From Gammaproteobacteria bacterium (GTDB lineage Bacteria > Pseudomonadota > Gammaproteobacteria > Pseudomonadales > Azotimanducaceae_A), in contig DUAT01000057.1 of NCBI GenBank assembly GCA_012960755.1, forward strand, positions 49,431-108,334: a stretch of DNA of 58,904 bases, read 5' to 3'. The stretch's first letter is position 1. Every line of letters starts with the position of its first letter. The position numbers were made by a program, and so were the translations under genes. The notes under the pieces were generated by a model. That model was given only the letters and a program-made list of their open reading frames with translations, was not told the DNA's origin and made no database searches. Below, piece by piece: positions 1 to 7,439 of the stretch.

Positions 1-108
1 GCTGATGTTAATGTTCTCGAACTTAACCACCCCATGATCATGGGTGTGGCCATGGGCATGACTGTTCGGATCGCCTGACTGATGGCTGTGATCGGTTTGA
101 GTCTGCAT
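1..108 (-). CDS. Histidine-rich protein, N-terminal 36 codons only
   Basis: A reading frame opens at the ATG complementary to 106-108 and runs off the left edge without a stop. The visible 36 residues are rich in His, Asp and Gly, with a run HAHGHTHDHG at about residues 18-27. Such stretches usually bind Zn, Ni or Co in metal transporters or metallochaperones. It lies 33 bp downstream of the FAD oxidoreductase on the same strand, so the two may be co-transcribed. Too little is visible to name a family. That it is coding is inferred from the clean start and the low-complexity metal-binding pattern. Confidence 0.55.
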   Translation of the reverse strand, partial: MQTQTDHSHQSGDPNSHAHGHTHDHGVVKFENINIS

Positions 109-141
109 CTTTCTAATCTGTTACCTGAAGTAACCTAAAGG

Positions 142-1263
142 TCAATAGCTTTCGTTCAAAAGGTCTCGCACATATTCCCCAATCGCCAGGCTGGATGTCA
201 ATCCAGGGGATTCAATACCGAATAGCTGGACATAATTCGGTACCCCATGATCCGGACGAGATTGTATAACAAAATCCCGAACCGTATCTCCGGGCCCTTG
301 TAACTTAGGGCGTATACCCACGTACCCCGGTTGCAACTGGCCGTCTTGTAAATCCGGGAAGTAACGCCTGATCGCACCATAATAGGCTTCTTCGCGATCC
401 GTAGAAAGTGAATAGTCTTCTGCATCAATATACTCCACATCCGGGCCGAATTTTAACTGCCCTCCGAGATCAATAGTGGCATGAACGCCAAGCCCGGCAC
501 CCGATTTTTCAGGAACGGGATAAATCAGATGGTTAAAGGGACTAGAGCCACTGAAGACGTAGTAGCTGCCTTTGCACAAGTACAGGGTTGGTATATCTGT
601 GGTTTTTATAAAGTCACTTCGGCTGGCCAAATCCTGAGCGCCAAGCCCGGCGGCGTTGACCAGAACCCTTGTGATGATGCTATAAGGTTCACCATCAATC
701 ATACAAGTTAATGTAAACCCCGAGGTTTCCCGTGTCACAGATATGACTTGCGTGTTTAAGACAAGTTGCCCCTGATGATTGGCAATATCCCCTGACAAAC
801 TACTCATTAGTTCGTGACTGCTGACAATGCCTGTCGAAGGCGAGAACAATACAGATGTGGCGCGAACACTGGGTTCCTTTTTCTTAAGTTCCTGTTCCGA
901 CCAATAGGTAAGATCCTCGACCCCGTTGTCAAATGCGGTTAGCCGAATTTTTTCCAGAGCCTCCTCTTCTTCCGGTATTGTCGCAACAATAAGCTTGCCG
1001 CAATTCTGCGCTGGTATATTTCTCTGCTCGCAGTATTCGTAGAGTAACGATTTACCCTTCAGGCAGAAAACAGACTTCAATGAGTTTCCTGGATAATAAA
1101 TTCCCGCGTGAATCACCTCGCTGTTGCGACTGCTCACCCCCGTACCAAAATCATCGGCCTGCTCCAGAACCAGCACATCGCTGGCGGCCTGGGACAAGGC
1201 GCGTCCTATGGCGAGCCCGATTACACCACCGCCGATTACGCAGGTATCTATGTGATCAGTCAT
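142..1263 (-). CDS. FAD-dependent oxidoreductase, L-2-hydroxyglutarate oxidase (LhgO)-like
   Basis: This 373-residue protein belongs to the DAO-type FAD oxidoreductases. The N-terminus has the dinucleotide-binding motif GGGVIGLAIG (residues 11-20) after a short beta strand. The signature RNSEVIHAGIYYP at about residues 46-58 and the following CGKLIVAT are typical of the L-2-hydroxyglutarate dehydrogenase/oxidase group. The C-terminus carries the second FAD contact around GIESPGLTSS. The expected reaction is oxidation of a 2-hydroxy acid to a 2-oxo acid with electrons passed to the membrane or to oxygen. Exact substrate is inferred, since related family members act on other hydroxy acids or amino acids. 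Length is normal. It is followed at 33 bp by a His-rich gene. Confidence 0.8.
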   Translation of the reverse strand: MTDHIDTCVIGGGVIGLAIGRALSQAASDVLVLEQADDFGTGVSSRNSEVIHAGIYYPGNSLKSVFCLKGKSLLYEYCEQRNIPAQNCGKLIVATIPEEEEALEKIRLTAFDNGVEDLTYWSEQELKKKEPSVRATSVLFSPSTGIVSSHELMSSLSGDIANHQGQLVLNTQVISVTRETSGFTLTCMIDGEPYSIITRVLVNAAGLGAQDLASRSDFIKTTDIPTLYLCKGSYYVFSGSSPFNHLIYPVPEKSGAGLGVHATIDLGGQLKFGPDVEYIDAEDYSLSTDREEAYYGAIRRYFPDLQDGQLQPGYVGIRPKLQGPGDTVRDFVIQSRPDHGVPNYVQLFGIESPGLTSSLAIGEYVRDLLNESY

Positions 1264-1383
1264 TGGCGGTTGACCGTCTGACCGGGTTGATTAGTGTTAA
1301 GAATTCGGAACACAGCAACGATGAAACCCATAGAAAAGTGATAACCTTAGCATTCACCGGATACATCAACCATAACCAACCTG

Positions 1384-2571
1384 ATGAGCAACAATAAGCA
1401 ACAAACCAAACGGCTGCTGATTATCAGCGGCATTGTCGATATTGGCCTGGGCATCATCAAGATCGTCATCGGCATGATTTCAAACTCCTACGCCCTGGTA
1501 GTGGACGGCATACATAGCCTTTCTGACCTGGCGACTGATGTAATGGTGTGGTTCTTCAACGAGATCGGTGCCGAAGGACCGGATGACGACCATCCCTATG
1601 GCCATGCAAAATTTGAAACCTTCGGCACATTCCTACTCGGTTGTCTGTTAATTATGCTTGCCGCTTTTCTCGTCTATGATTCAATAACCCGACTGTTGAG
1701 CCTGGAGGACTATACGACGCCAACGTGGCCTGCACTTGCTGCGGCGTTCATTTCTATTGCAGCAAAGGAATGGCTCTATCAGATCACCGCGAAAATAGGT
1801 CGAAAAACTCGTTCGCAGTTACTCCAGGCTAATGCCTGGCATCACAGAACCGACGCACTGTCATCTGTTATCGTCTTTGTTGGCGTTGTTGGCGCATTGC
1901 TCGGATTCCCCTGGCTGGAATTACTGGCCGCCATTGGGGTCGCATCCATGATCGCATTGATTGGAGGATCCCTGACAAAACAGTCAGTCGCAGAACTGGT
2001 TGATACCGCCTTGTCAGAATCCTATGTAGACGACATCCGCAAACATGTGCAGCATGTCGAAGGGGTTAGCGGCGTACACAGTATCCGTACCCGGCGCATG
2101 GGGCCGGATGCACTGGTTGATATTCACCTGCAAGTCGACCCTTCCATCAGCGTCTCTGAAGGACACCATATTGGCGAGTGGGTCACGAAACGACTGCTGG
2201 GCGAGTTTCCGGAAGTGAACGATGTGATTGTGCATATTGACGCCGAGGACGACGAGTTGGTGGAGGAAAGGGCTACCAACGGCATTGCTCCCCTCCGCAG
2301 GGAAGTCAGAAAAAGCTTGTCGGAAGTCTGGGACGACATACTGCCTGCCGCCCACATCGAAAAAATGAACCTGCATTACCTGAATAATGGCGTCAATGTG
2401 GAGATCTTTCTGGACCGGTCGATAGATAGGAAACTGGGCAAGAATCTGGACCATCGGCAACCCGGAGAATCAGGTCCGGGCGATCATAACCTTTCGGGTC
2501 TTCAGGTCAAACTCAAAAATGCAGGTGAACATCTGCCGTGGCTTGAAAAAATATCAATCTGGTACAGGTAA
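1384..2571 (+). CDS. Cation diffusion facilitator (CDF) family metal efflux transporter with extended C-terminus
   Basis: A 395-residue inner-membrane exporter of divalent metal ions (Zn, Fe, Mn or Co). The CDF core occupies about residues 1-290. It has the first metal site in DGIHSLSDLATD (about residues 40-51), the loop DDDHPYGHAKFE (about 65-76) and the second site in HHRTDALSS (about 155-163). A cytoplasmic dimerisation domain follows, around HVQHVEGVSGVHSIRTRRMG. Typical members are about 300 residues. The extra 100 C-terminal residues contain a strand-helix pattern (MNLHYLNNGVNVEIFLDRS and later LQVKLKNAGEHLP) that may be a second ferredoxin-like lobe. The upstream spacer (1264-1383) holds no other gene. 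Metal specificity cannot be read from the sequence. Confidence 0.9.
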   Translation: MSNNKQQTKRLLIISGIVDIGLGIIKIVIGMISNSYALVVDGIHSLSDLATDVMVWFFNEIGAEGPDDDHPYGHAKFETFGTFLLGCLLIMLAAFLVYDSITRLLSLEDYTTPTWPALAAAFISIAAKEWLYQITAKIGRKTRSQLLQANAWHHRTDALSSVIVFVGVVGALLGFPWLELLAAIGVASMIALIGGSLTKQSVAELVDTALSESYVDDIRKHVQHVEGVSGVHSIRTRRMGPDALVDIHLQVDPSISVSEGHHIGEWVTKRLLGEFPEVNDVIVHIDAEDDELVEERATNGIAPLRREVRKSLSEVWDDILPAAHIEKMNLHYLNNGVNVEIFLDRSIDRKLGKNLDHRQPGESGPGDHNLSGLQVKLKNAGEHLPWLEKISIWYR

Positions 2572-2600
2572 TACTTGTCTTGGTTGTTTGTGACTAAGGA

Positions 2601-2855
2601 TTAAAACAGCAGGGAAAACTGCTTGTCATGGCTGCGCGCTACTTCGATATGCATGGGTGATACCCAATATCGCCCCAGCGTACTTTGATCCCTGCCATGT
2701 CCATGCCTTGATCCTGGTTTGGCAGCCGTTGATTCATCAGCCAACATTTCCAGCAAGTGCTGACAAATGATCCGGCCATTTTTTTCTTTCTGACGGGATC
2801 TCGGCATACGTTTCGCTGCTTTCATTGCCAATTCTGAATGATCTTTTATCTTCAT
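2601..2855 (-). CDS. Small protein behind two LexA-type operators, with a C-terminal clamp-like motif
   Basis: An 84-residue frame, ATG at 2855, stop at 2601. I recognise no family. The first half is strongly basic (AAKRMPRSRQKEKNGR at about residues 13-28). A central segment is rich in His, Gly and Arg. The last six residues are QFSLLF. This fits the bacterial beta-sliding-clamp hexapeptide (Q-L-x-L-x-L/F), and E. coli DinB likewise ends in such a motif. Two near-consensus SOS boxes lie 46-87 bp upstream of the start, so induction by DNA damage is inferred. The gene sits between clpB (same strand, upstream) and the convergent CDF gene. It could be a SulA-like division inhibitor or a clamp-binding repair or mutagenesis factor. 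Coding status is likely, not proven. Confidence 0.55.
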   Translation of the reverse strand: MKIKDHSELAMKAAKRMPRSRQKEKNGRIICQHLLEMLADESTAAKPGSRHGHGRDQSTLGRYWVSPMHIEVARSHDKQFSLLF

Positions 2856-2894
2856 GACTGTCTCTTCACGACTGTCTCTTCATGACTGTCTATG
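2853..2894 (-). repeat. 14-bp tandem repeat, three copies, spanning the start codon of the small SOS-type gene
   Basis: Three consecutive 14-bp units at 2853-2866, 2867-2880 and 2881-2894. The first two differ at one position (CATGACTGTCTCTT and CACGACTGTCTCTT) and the third diverges at its end (CATGACTGTCTATG). In the gene's orientation each unit supplies an AAGAGA purine run, a possible weak ribosome binding site, and an ATG or GTG. Only the most downstream start (2855) opens a long frame; the other two hit a stop within six codons. Confidence 0.75.
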
Positions 2895-2900
2895 CTCGCA

Positions 2901-2916
2901 CTGTATATACGCACAG
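2901..2916. promoter_or_regulatory. LexA (SOS) box 1
   Basis: The core reads CTGT-ATATACGC-ACAG, the gammaproteobacterial LexA palindrome CTGT-N8-ACAG. Over the 20-bp E. coli consensus (TACTGTATATATATACAGTA) the site at 2899-2918 matches 16 of 20 positions. It lies between the end of clpB and the start of the 84-residue gene, 46 bp from that start codon. The only gene it is placed to control is the small minus-strand gene. Confidence 0.8.
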
Positions 2917-2926
2917 TACCCGATTA

Positions 2927-2942
2927 CTGTGCATTTGTACAG
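2927..2942. promoter_or_regulatory. LexA (SOS) box 2
   Basis: A second core, CTGT-GCATTTGT-ACAG, lies 26 bp centre-to-centre from box 1. Extended to 20 bp it matches the E. coli consensus at 15 of 20 positions. Tandem LexA boxes are typical of tightly repressed SOS genes. The pair would cover the likely core promoter of the minus-strand gene at 2855, for which no clean -35/-10 pair can be picked. Confidence 0.75.
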
Positions 2943-2986
2943 TGTTTTAGGGAACCTCTGATTAAGATCGGTATGCTGCCCCATCG

Positions 2987-5572
2987 CTATGAACTGAATG
3001 CCAGCGAATCACCAACCCGGTCAACATTGATCTGTTGATCCGGGACGAAATCGCCCGAAAGCAGCTCCTGCGCCAGTGGATTTTCGACATACTTCTGGAT
3101 CGCCCGCTTCAATGGTCGGGCACCATATACCGGGTCATAACCGACATCGACCAGAAACTGGAGTGCGTCGTCTGACAGATTCAGACAGATATCCGATTCT
3201 TTCAGGCGGGCCTGCAGTATCTGCAACTGGATCCTGGCAATTCCCATAATCTGATCCTTTTCAAGGGGGTGAAAAACCACGGAATCATCAATTCGATTGA
3301 GGAATTCGGGTCGAAAATGCTGTGCCACGATTCCCAAAACGGCTTCTTTCATTTCCTCGTAATCAACTTGAGTTTCCGCGTCCGAGGCCAATGTCTGGAT
3401 CAAATCTGAACCCAGGTTAGAGGTCATGACGAGCACCGTGTTTTTGAAATCAACGGTTCGACCATGACCATCGGTCAATCGTCCGTCGTCAAGGACCTGC
3501 AGCAAGATGTTGAAAACGTCCCCATGAGCTTTTTCGATTTCGTCCAACAGAATCACTGAATAAGGCCTGCGACGCACAGCTTCTGTCAGGTAGCCACCTT
3601 CTTCATAGCCAACGTATCCAGGTGGTGCGCCTATCAGTCTTGCCACCGAATGCTTTTCCATGAATTCGGACATATCTATACGAACCATGGCGTCCTCGGT
3701 ATCAAACAAAAACCGGGCAAGGGCTTTACACAGTTCAGTCTTACCAACACCCGTCGGTCCAAGGAAGAGAAAGGATCCGTTGGGACGATTGGGGTCTGAA
3801 ATCCCCGCACGTGATCTTCTCACTGCATTCGAGACCGCGTTCACTGCCTCTTCCTGGCCAACAACCTGCTTGTGTAGTTCTGATTCCAGATGGAGCAGTT
3901 TCTGTTTCTCACCCTCCAGCATTTTGTTCACCGGAATCCCGGTCCATTTGGAAACTACCTCAGCAATTTCTTCCTCCGTCACCTTGTTACGCAATAGTTG
4001 CATGTCCATCATTTCAACCTGGGAAGCCATTTCAAGCTTCTTCTCCAGACTTGGAATATCGCCATACTGAAGTTCTGACATTCTCGTCAGGTCACCCGCC
4101 CTTCTCGCGGTTTCCAGGTTGGCTTTGGCTTGTTCCAGCTCTTCTTTGATCTGTTGGGCACCGTGCAGCGCTGCTTTCTCTGAATTCCAGATCTCTTCAA
4201 GATCTGCAAATTCCTTTTCAAGCTCGTCTATATTCTCGTGCAGGGATTCCAGACGCTGCAGAGAACCTTCATCGGTTTCATTTTTAAGCGCTTCACGCTC
4301 AATTTTTAACTGGATGAGGCGACGCTCCAGGCGATCCATGTCCTCGGGTTTGGAATCCATTTCCATGCGTATGAGGCTACCGGCTTCATCAATCAGGTCA
4401 ATCGCCTTATCTGGCAACTGACGATCGGAAATGTACCGGTGGGACAGGTTTGCCGCAGCAATAATCGCCGGGTCCGTGATATCGACGCCGTGATGAATCT
4501 CGTATCTTTCCTTCAAGCCGCGAAGTATTGCGACGGTATCCTCAACGGTTGGTTCATCAACCTGGACCTTCTGGAATCGACGCTCCAGAGCAGCATCGGA
4601 TTCAAGATACTGACGATACTCATCCAGGGTTGTTGCACCCACGCAGTGTAATTCACCTCGAGCCAGTGCAGGCTTAAGCATGTTCCCTGCATCCATTGCA
4701 CCTTCTGCTTTTCCGGCCCCGACCATGGTGTGCAGTTCGTCGATAAACAGAATCACACTACCCTCTTCCTTTGCCAGTTCGCTCAGGACGGCTTTAAGGC
4801 GCTCTTCGAATTCCCCCCTGAATTTCGCCCCGGCGATCAACGAACCCATGTCGAGAGAGAGGATTTTTTTATCCCTCAGACCCTCGGGCACTTCACCATT
4901 TATGATGCGCTGGGCCAGACCTTCAACAATAGCCGTCTTACCAACACCAGGTTCGCCGATGAGTACCGGGTTGTTTTTTGTGCGACGTTGTAACACCTGA
5001 ATAGTGCGACGAATTTCATCATCCCGACCGATCACCGGGTCGAGTTTTCCTTGTTCTGCCTGTTCCGTCAGGTTCACGGTGTACTTATCCAGTGCCTGGC
5101 GGGTATCCTCAGCGTTGGGATCACTGACGGCTTCACCGCCACGCATCTGTTCAATCACTCGTTCAAGGGCGTCTTTTTGAATGTTGTGCTGTCGGAACAG
5201 CTTTCCAAGATCTCCCCGATCTTCTGCGGCTGCTAGAATAACGAGTTCGCTGGAAATAAACTGATCAGAGCGCTGTTGTGCATATTTGTCGATAACATTA
5301 AACAACCGGCTTAATTCCGGTGACATCTGAATATCACCATAGTTGTCTCCCACGACTGGCATATCGTCGAGCATTTTTTCGAGTGACCCAATGAACTTTT
5401 CGACGTCCACACCCATTTGCCCCAGCAAAGGTCTGGTTGACCCGCCTTTCTGGTTAATCAACGCCAAGACCAGATGGGTCGGAGTAAGGGAATTGTGGTC
5501 TTTTCCGGCGGCTAAAGATTGGGCGTCGGCCAGTGCACTCTGAAGTTTGCTGGTAAATCGATCGATTCTCAT
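2987..5572 (-). CDS. clpB: ATP-dependent disaggregase ClpB
   Basis: 861 residues, the normal length for this Hsp100 disaggregase, which with DnaK rescues aggregated proteins in the cytoplasm. The N-terminal substrate domain covers about residues 1-145. NBD1 has Walker [14 protein letters not shown] (about 205) and Walker [10 protein letters not shown] (about 275). The coiled-coil middle domain spans about 400-525. NBD2 has Walker [14 protein letters not shown] (about 605) and Walker [14 protein letters not shown] sigma-32-like promoter lies upstream at 5617-5644, fitting heat-shock control. The gene stands alone, divergent from greB. No terminator is evident before the LexA boxes downstream, so clpB read-through into the 84-residue gene is possible. 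Confidence 0.98.
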   Translation of the reverse strand: MRIDRFTSKLQSALADAQSLAAGKDHNSLTPTHLVLALINQKGGSTRPLLGQMGVDVEKFIGSLEKMLDDMPVVGDNYGDIQMSPELSRLFNVIDKYAQQRSDQFISSELVILAAAEDRGDLGKLFRQHNIQKDALERVIEQMRGGEAVSDPNAEDTRQALDKYTVNLTEQAEQGKLDPVIGRDDEIRRTIQVLQRRTKNNPVLIGEPGVGKTAIVEGLAQRIINGEVPEGLRDKKILSLDMGSLIAGAKFRGEFEERLKAVLSELAKEEGSVILFIDELHTMVGAGKAEGAMDAGNMLKPALARGELHCVGATTLDEYRQYLESDAALERRFQKVQVDEPTVEDTVAILRGLKERYEIHHGVDITDPAIIAAANLSHRYISDRQLPDKAIDLIDEAGSLIRMEMDSKPEDMDRLERRLIQLKIEREALKNETDEGSLQRLESLHENIDELEKEFADLEEIWNSEKAALHGAQQIKEELEQAKANLETARRAGDLTRMSELQYGDIPSLEKKLEMASQVEMMDMQLLRNKVTEEEIAEVVSKWTGIPVNKMLEGEKQKLLHLESELHKQVVGQEEAVNAVSNAVRRSRAGISDPNRPNGSFLFLGPTGVGKTELCKALARFLFDTEDAMVRIDMSEFMEKHSVARLIGAPPGYVGYEEGGYLTEAVRRRPYSVILLDEIEKAHGDVFNILLQVLDDGRLTDGHGRTVDFKNTVLVMTSNLGSDLIQTLASDAETQVDYEEMKEAVLGIVAQHFRPEFLNRIDDSVVFHPLEKDQIMGIARIQLQILQARLKESDICLNLSDDALQFLVDVGYDPVYGARPLKRAIQKYVENPLAQELLSGDFVPDQQINVDRVGDSLAFSS

Positions 5573-5616
5573 ATTAAGTTCCCGGAGAAGCTTGATTCAT
5601 TATGGTTCGCAGCTTA

Positions 5617-5644
5617 TTTTGGGGATGACTTTACCTAATTCAAG
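5617..5644 (-). promoter_or_regulatory. Sigma-32 (heat-shock) type promoter of clpB
   Basis: On the minus strand CTTGAAT (5644-5638) is followed after 13 bp by CCCCAAAA (5624-5617). This fits the sigma-32 pattern CTTGAA-N13-14-CCCCATnT, with identical spacing and a mismatch only in the 3' half of the -10 element. The predicted start would lie about 35-40 bp upstream of the clpB ATG. Confidence 0.75.
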
Positions 5645-5761
5645 ACACCCAAACCCCTGATTTTGATTCGTTTGCTTTGCTACCTCTTATATGGCAGTTT
5701 TGGCCGCTTTTCCGGTCATTAAGACGCACTGTTACTACTGGACTTGTAACATGGATTATTT

Positions 5762-6253
5762 ATGACGAGTAAGGTTTATATTACGCCTGCGGGCGCGAGG
5801 CGACTCAGGGACGAGTTGACACATATCTGGAAGGTTAAACGGCCCGATGTTACTCGCAAAGTAGCCGCTGCTGCCGCTCTCGGTGATCGATCAGAAAATG
5901 CTGACTACATTTACGGCAAGAAGCACCTGCGTGAAATAGATAAAAGAATTCGCTACCTGACCAAGAGACTCGACAACCTTGAAATCGTGGAGAGAAAACC
6001 AGACGACCAGGAAAAGGTATTCTTCGGCGCCTGGATCAAGCTTGAAGATGAGGATGGAAATGTTAAACAGCTTCGTATTGTGGGTGCCGATGAGTTCGAT
6101 CTCAGTCGAGGCTGGATCAGTCTAAATTCCCCTGTGGCCAGAGGTCTGTTAGGAAAGCGAAAAGGTGATGATACTGTCATCACAAGTCCCGAAGGTCCTA
6201 AAGAAATGTATATTCTCGATGTCAGTTACGAAGACAGTAACGAATCCAGCTAG
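5762..6253 (+). CDS. greB: Transcription elongation factor GreB
   Basis: 163 residues. GreB binds the RNA polymerase secondary channel and stimulates cleavage of backtracked transcripts. The N-terminal coiled-coil hairpin (about residues 1-75) carries the acidic tip GDRSENADYIYGKKHLREID, where the conserved Asp and Glu coordinate the catalytic Mg. A C-terminal FKBP-like domain follows. The run KKHLREIDKRIRYLTKRL favours GreB over GreA. It is divergent from clpB and 68 bp upstream of hisC on the same strand. Confidence 0.95.
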   Translation: MTSKVYITPAGARRLRDELTHIWKVKRPDVTRKVAAAAALGDRSENADYIYGKKHLREIDKRIRYLTKRLDNLEIVERKPDDQEKVFFGAWIKLEDEDGNVKQLRIVGADEFDLSRGWISLNSPVARGLLGKRKGDDTVITSPEGPKEMYILDVSYEDSNESS

Positions 6254-6321
6254 GTTCAGATGCTGCGCCCTGGTCTGGAAGTTCTGCTAAGCTCCATTAA
6301 TTATCAGTCGACGGGGTACCG

Positions 6322-7416
6322 ATGGGGTTTGAGCGAAACAATATTCATGCAATGCAAGGTTATGTATCAGGAGAACAGCCGAATGACGATGAAATAATCA
6401 AGCTGAATACGAACGAGAATCCGTATCCCCCCTCGCCTGAAGTCGACAGAATCATTCAGGGGTTTTCAGCGAGTTCACTTCGGCGCTATCCACCCTCAAA
6501 GGCCGATGATTTTCGGGCAGTGGCGGCAGAAATTCACGGCGTCAGACCCGAAAATATTATCCCGACACGTGGTGGCGATGAATTGCTCAGACTTGTGATC
6601 ACAACCTTCGTTGACCCCGGTGAAACAATTGCGATGTCTGAACCCACCTATTCACTCTATCGGGTCCTGGCGCAGATACAGAACTGCCCTGTCTACCAAT
6701 TGCCATTGAACCGGGACTGGAGCTTGCCGGAAGGATTTGCACACAAGGTTAATCAGGAAGGGGCAAAACTTACTTTTATCGTAAATCCCCACGCACCTTC
6801 CGGTTACCTGACCGATGCCTCAAAAATCCGCCAACTTGCATCAGATCTTGACTCCATTATTCTTGTAGACGAGGCCTATGTGGATTTCATCGCGCCTTCT
6901 CGCGAATACGATTGTTTGTCGATGGTGGAGGAATTCGATAACCTGATTTTTCTGCGTACCTTAAGCAAGGGATATTCCCTGGCGGGGCTCAGATTCGGTT
7001 ACGGTGTTGCCCACCCCGACCTGATTACGCCCATGATCGACAAGACCCGGGACAGCTACAACCTTGATCTCTTTAGCCAGACTATCTCTGCAGCAGCATT
7101 GGCCGACCAGAGGTATGCCAAGGACACCTGGGGAAAAGTTCGGCTTGAGAGAAATCGCTTAAGTTCGAATCTTCGCCAGCTGAATTTGACCCATGCCGAG
7201 AGTAGTGCCAACTTTTTACTGGTGAGCATCGACAACGCATCCGGCGGGCGAAAGAAGATCACGGCACGCGATATGTATCTGAAACTGAAACAGCAGCGCA
7301 TATTTGTTCGCTATTTCGATGCACCCGGGCTTGATGACAAGCTGCGCATTACCATCGGTACTGCAGACGAGAACGACCAGTTGCTCGCTGCCTTGCGAGA
7401 GATTCTCTCGATATGA
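6322..7416 (+). CDS. hisC: Histidinol-phosphate aminotransferase
   Basis: 364 residues, a fold-type I PLP aminotransferase. It converts imidazole-acetol phosphate and glutamate to histidinol phosphate, step 7 of histidine synthesis. It opens with LNTNENPYPPSPEV, the HisC substrate-binding start. The PLP-contact segment is DEAYVDF and the Schiff-base lysine is Lys216 in TLSKGYSLAGLRFGYG. The usual NPNNPTG motif reads NPHAPSG here, an uncommon variant. The gene is isolated from any other his gene, as often found for second HisC copies, so action on phenylalanine/tyrosine precursors is an alternative. It ends 23 bp from the convergent comEC. Confidence 0.88.
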   Translation: MGFERNNIHAMQGYVSGEQPNDDEIIKLNTNENPYPPSPEVDRIIQGFSASSLRRYPPSKADDFRAVAAEIHGVRPENIIPTRGGDELLRLVITTFVDPGETIAMSEPTYSLYRVLAQIQNCPVYQLPLNRDWSLPEGFAHKVNQEGAKLTFIVNPHAPSGYLTDASKIRQLASDLDSIILVDEAYVDFIAPSREYDCLSMVEEFDNLIFLRTLSKGYSLAGLRFGYGVAHPDLITPMIDKTRDSYNLDLFSQTISAAALADQRYAKDTWGKVRLERNRLSSNLRQLNLTHAESSANFLLVSIDNASGGRKKITARDMYLKLKQQRIFVRYFDAPGLDDKLRITIGTADENDQLLAALREILSI

Positions 7417-7439
7417 GACTCGCGATAAGACAAGGTGTC

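Noticed and set aside
1080..1397. 105-codon plus-strand frame opposite the FAD oxidoreductase
   Set aside because: Shadow frame, Arg/Pro/Cys-rich, typical of antisense to a real gene; most of it overlaps 142-1263.
2946..2966. AGGGAACCTCTGA-like text, repeated roughly at 16293-16306
   Set aside because: Thirteen bases with one mismatch at two distant sites; no inverted partner found, so not called an IS end.
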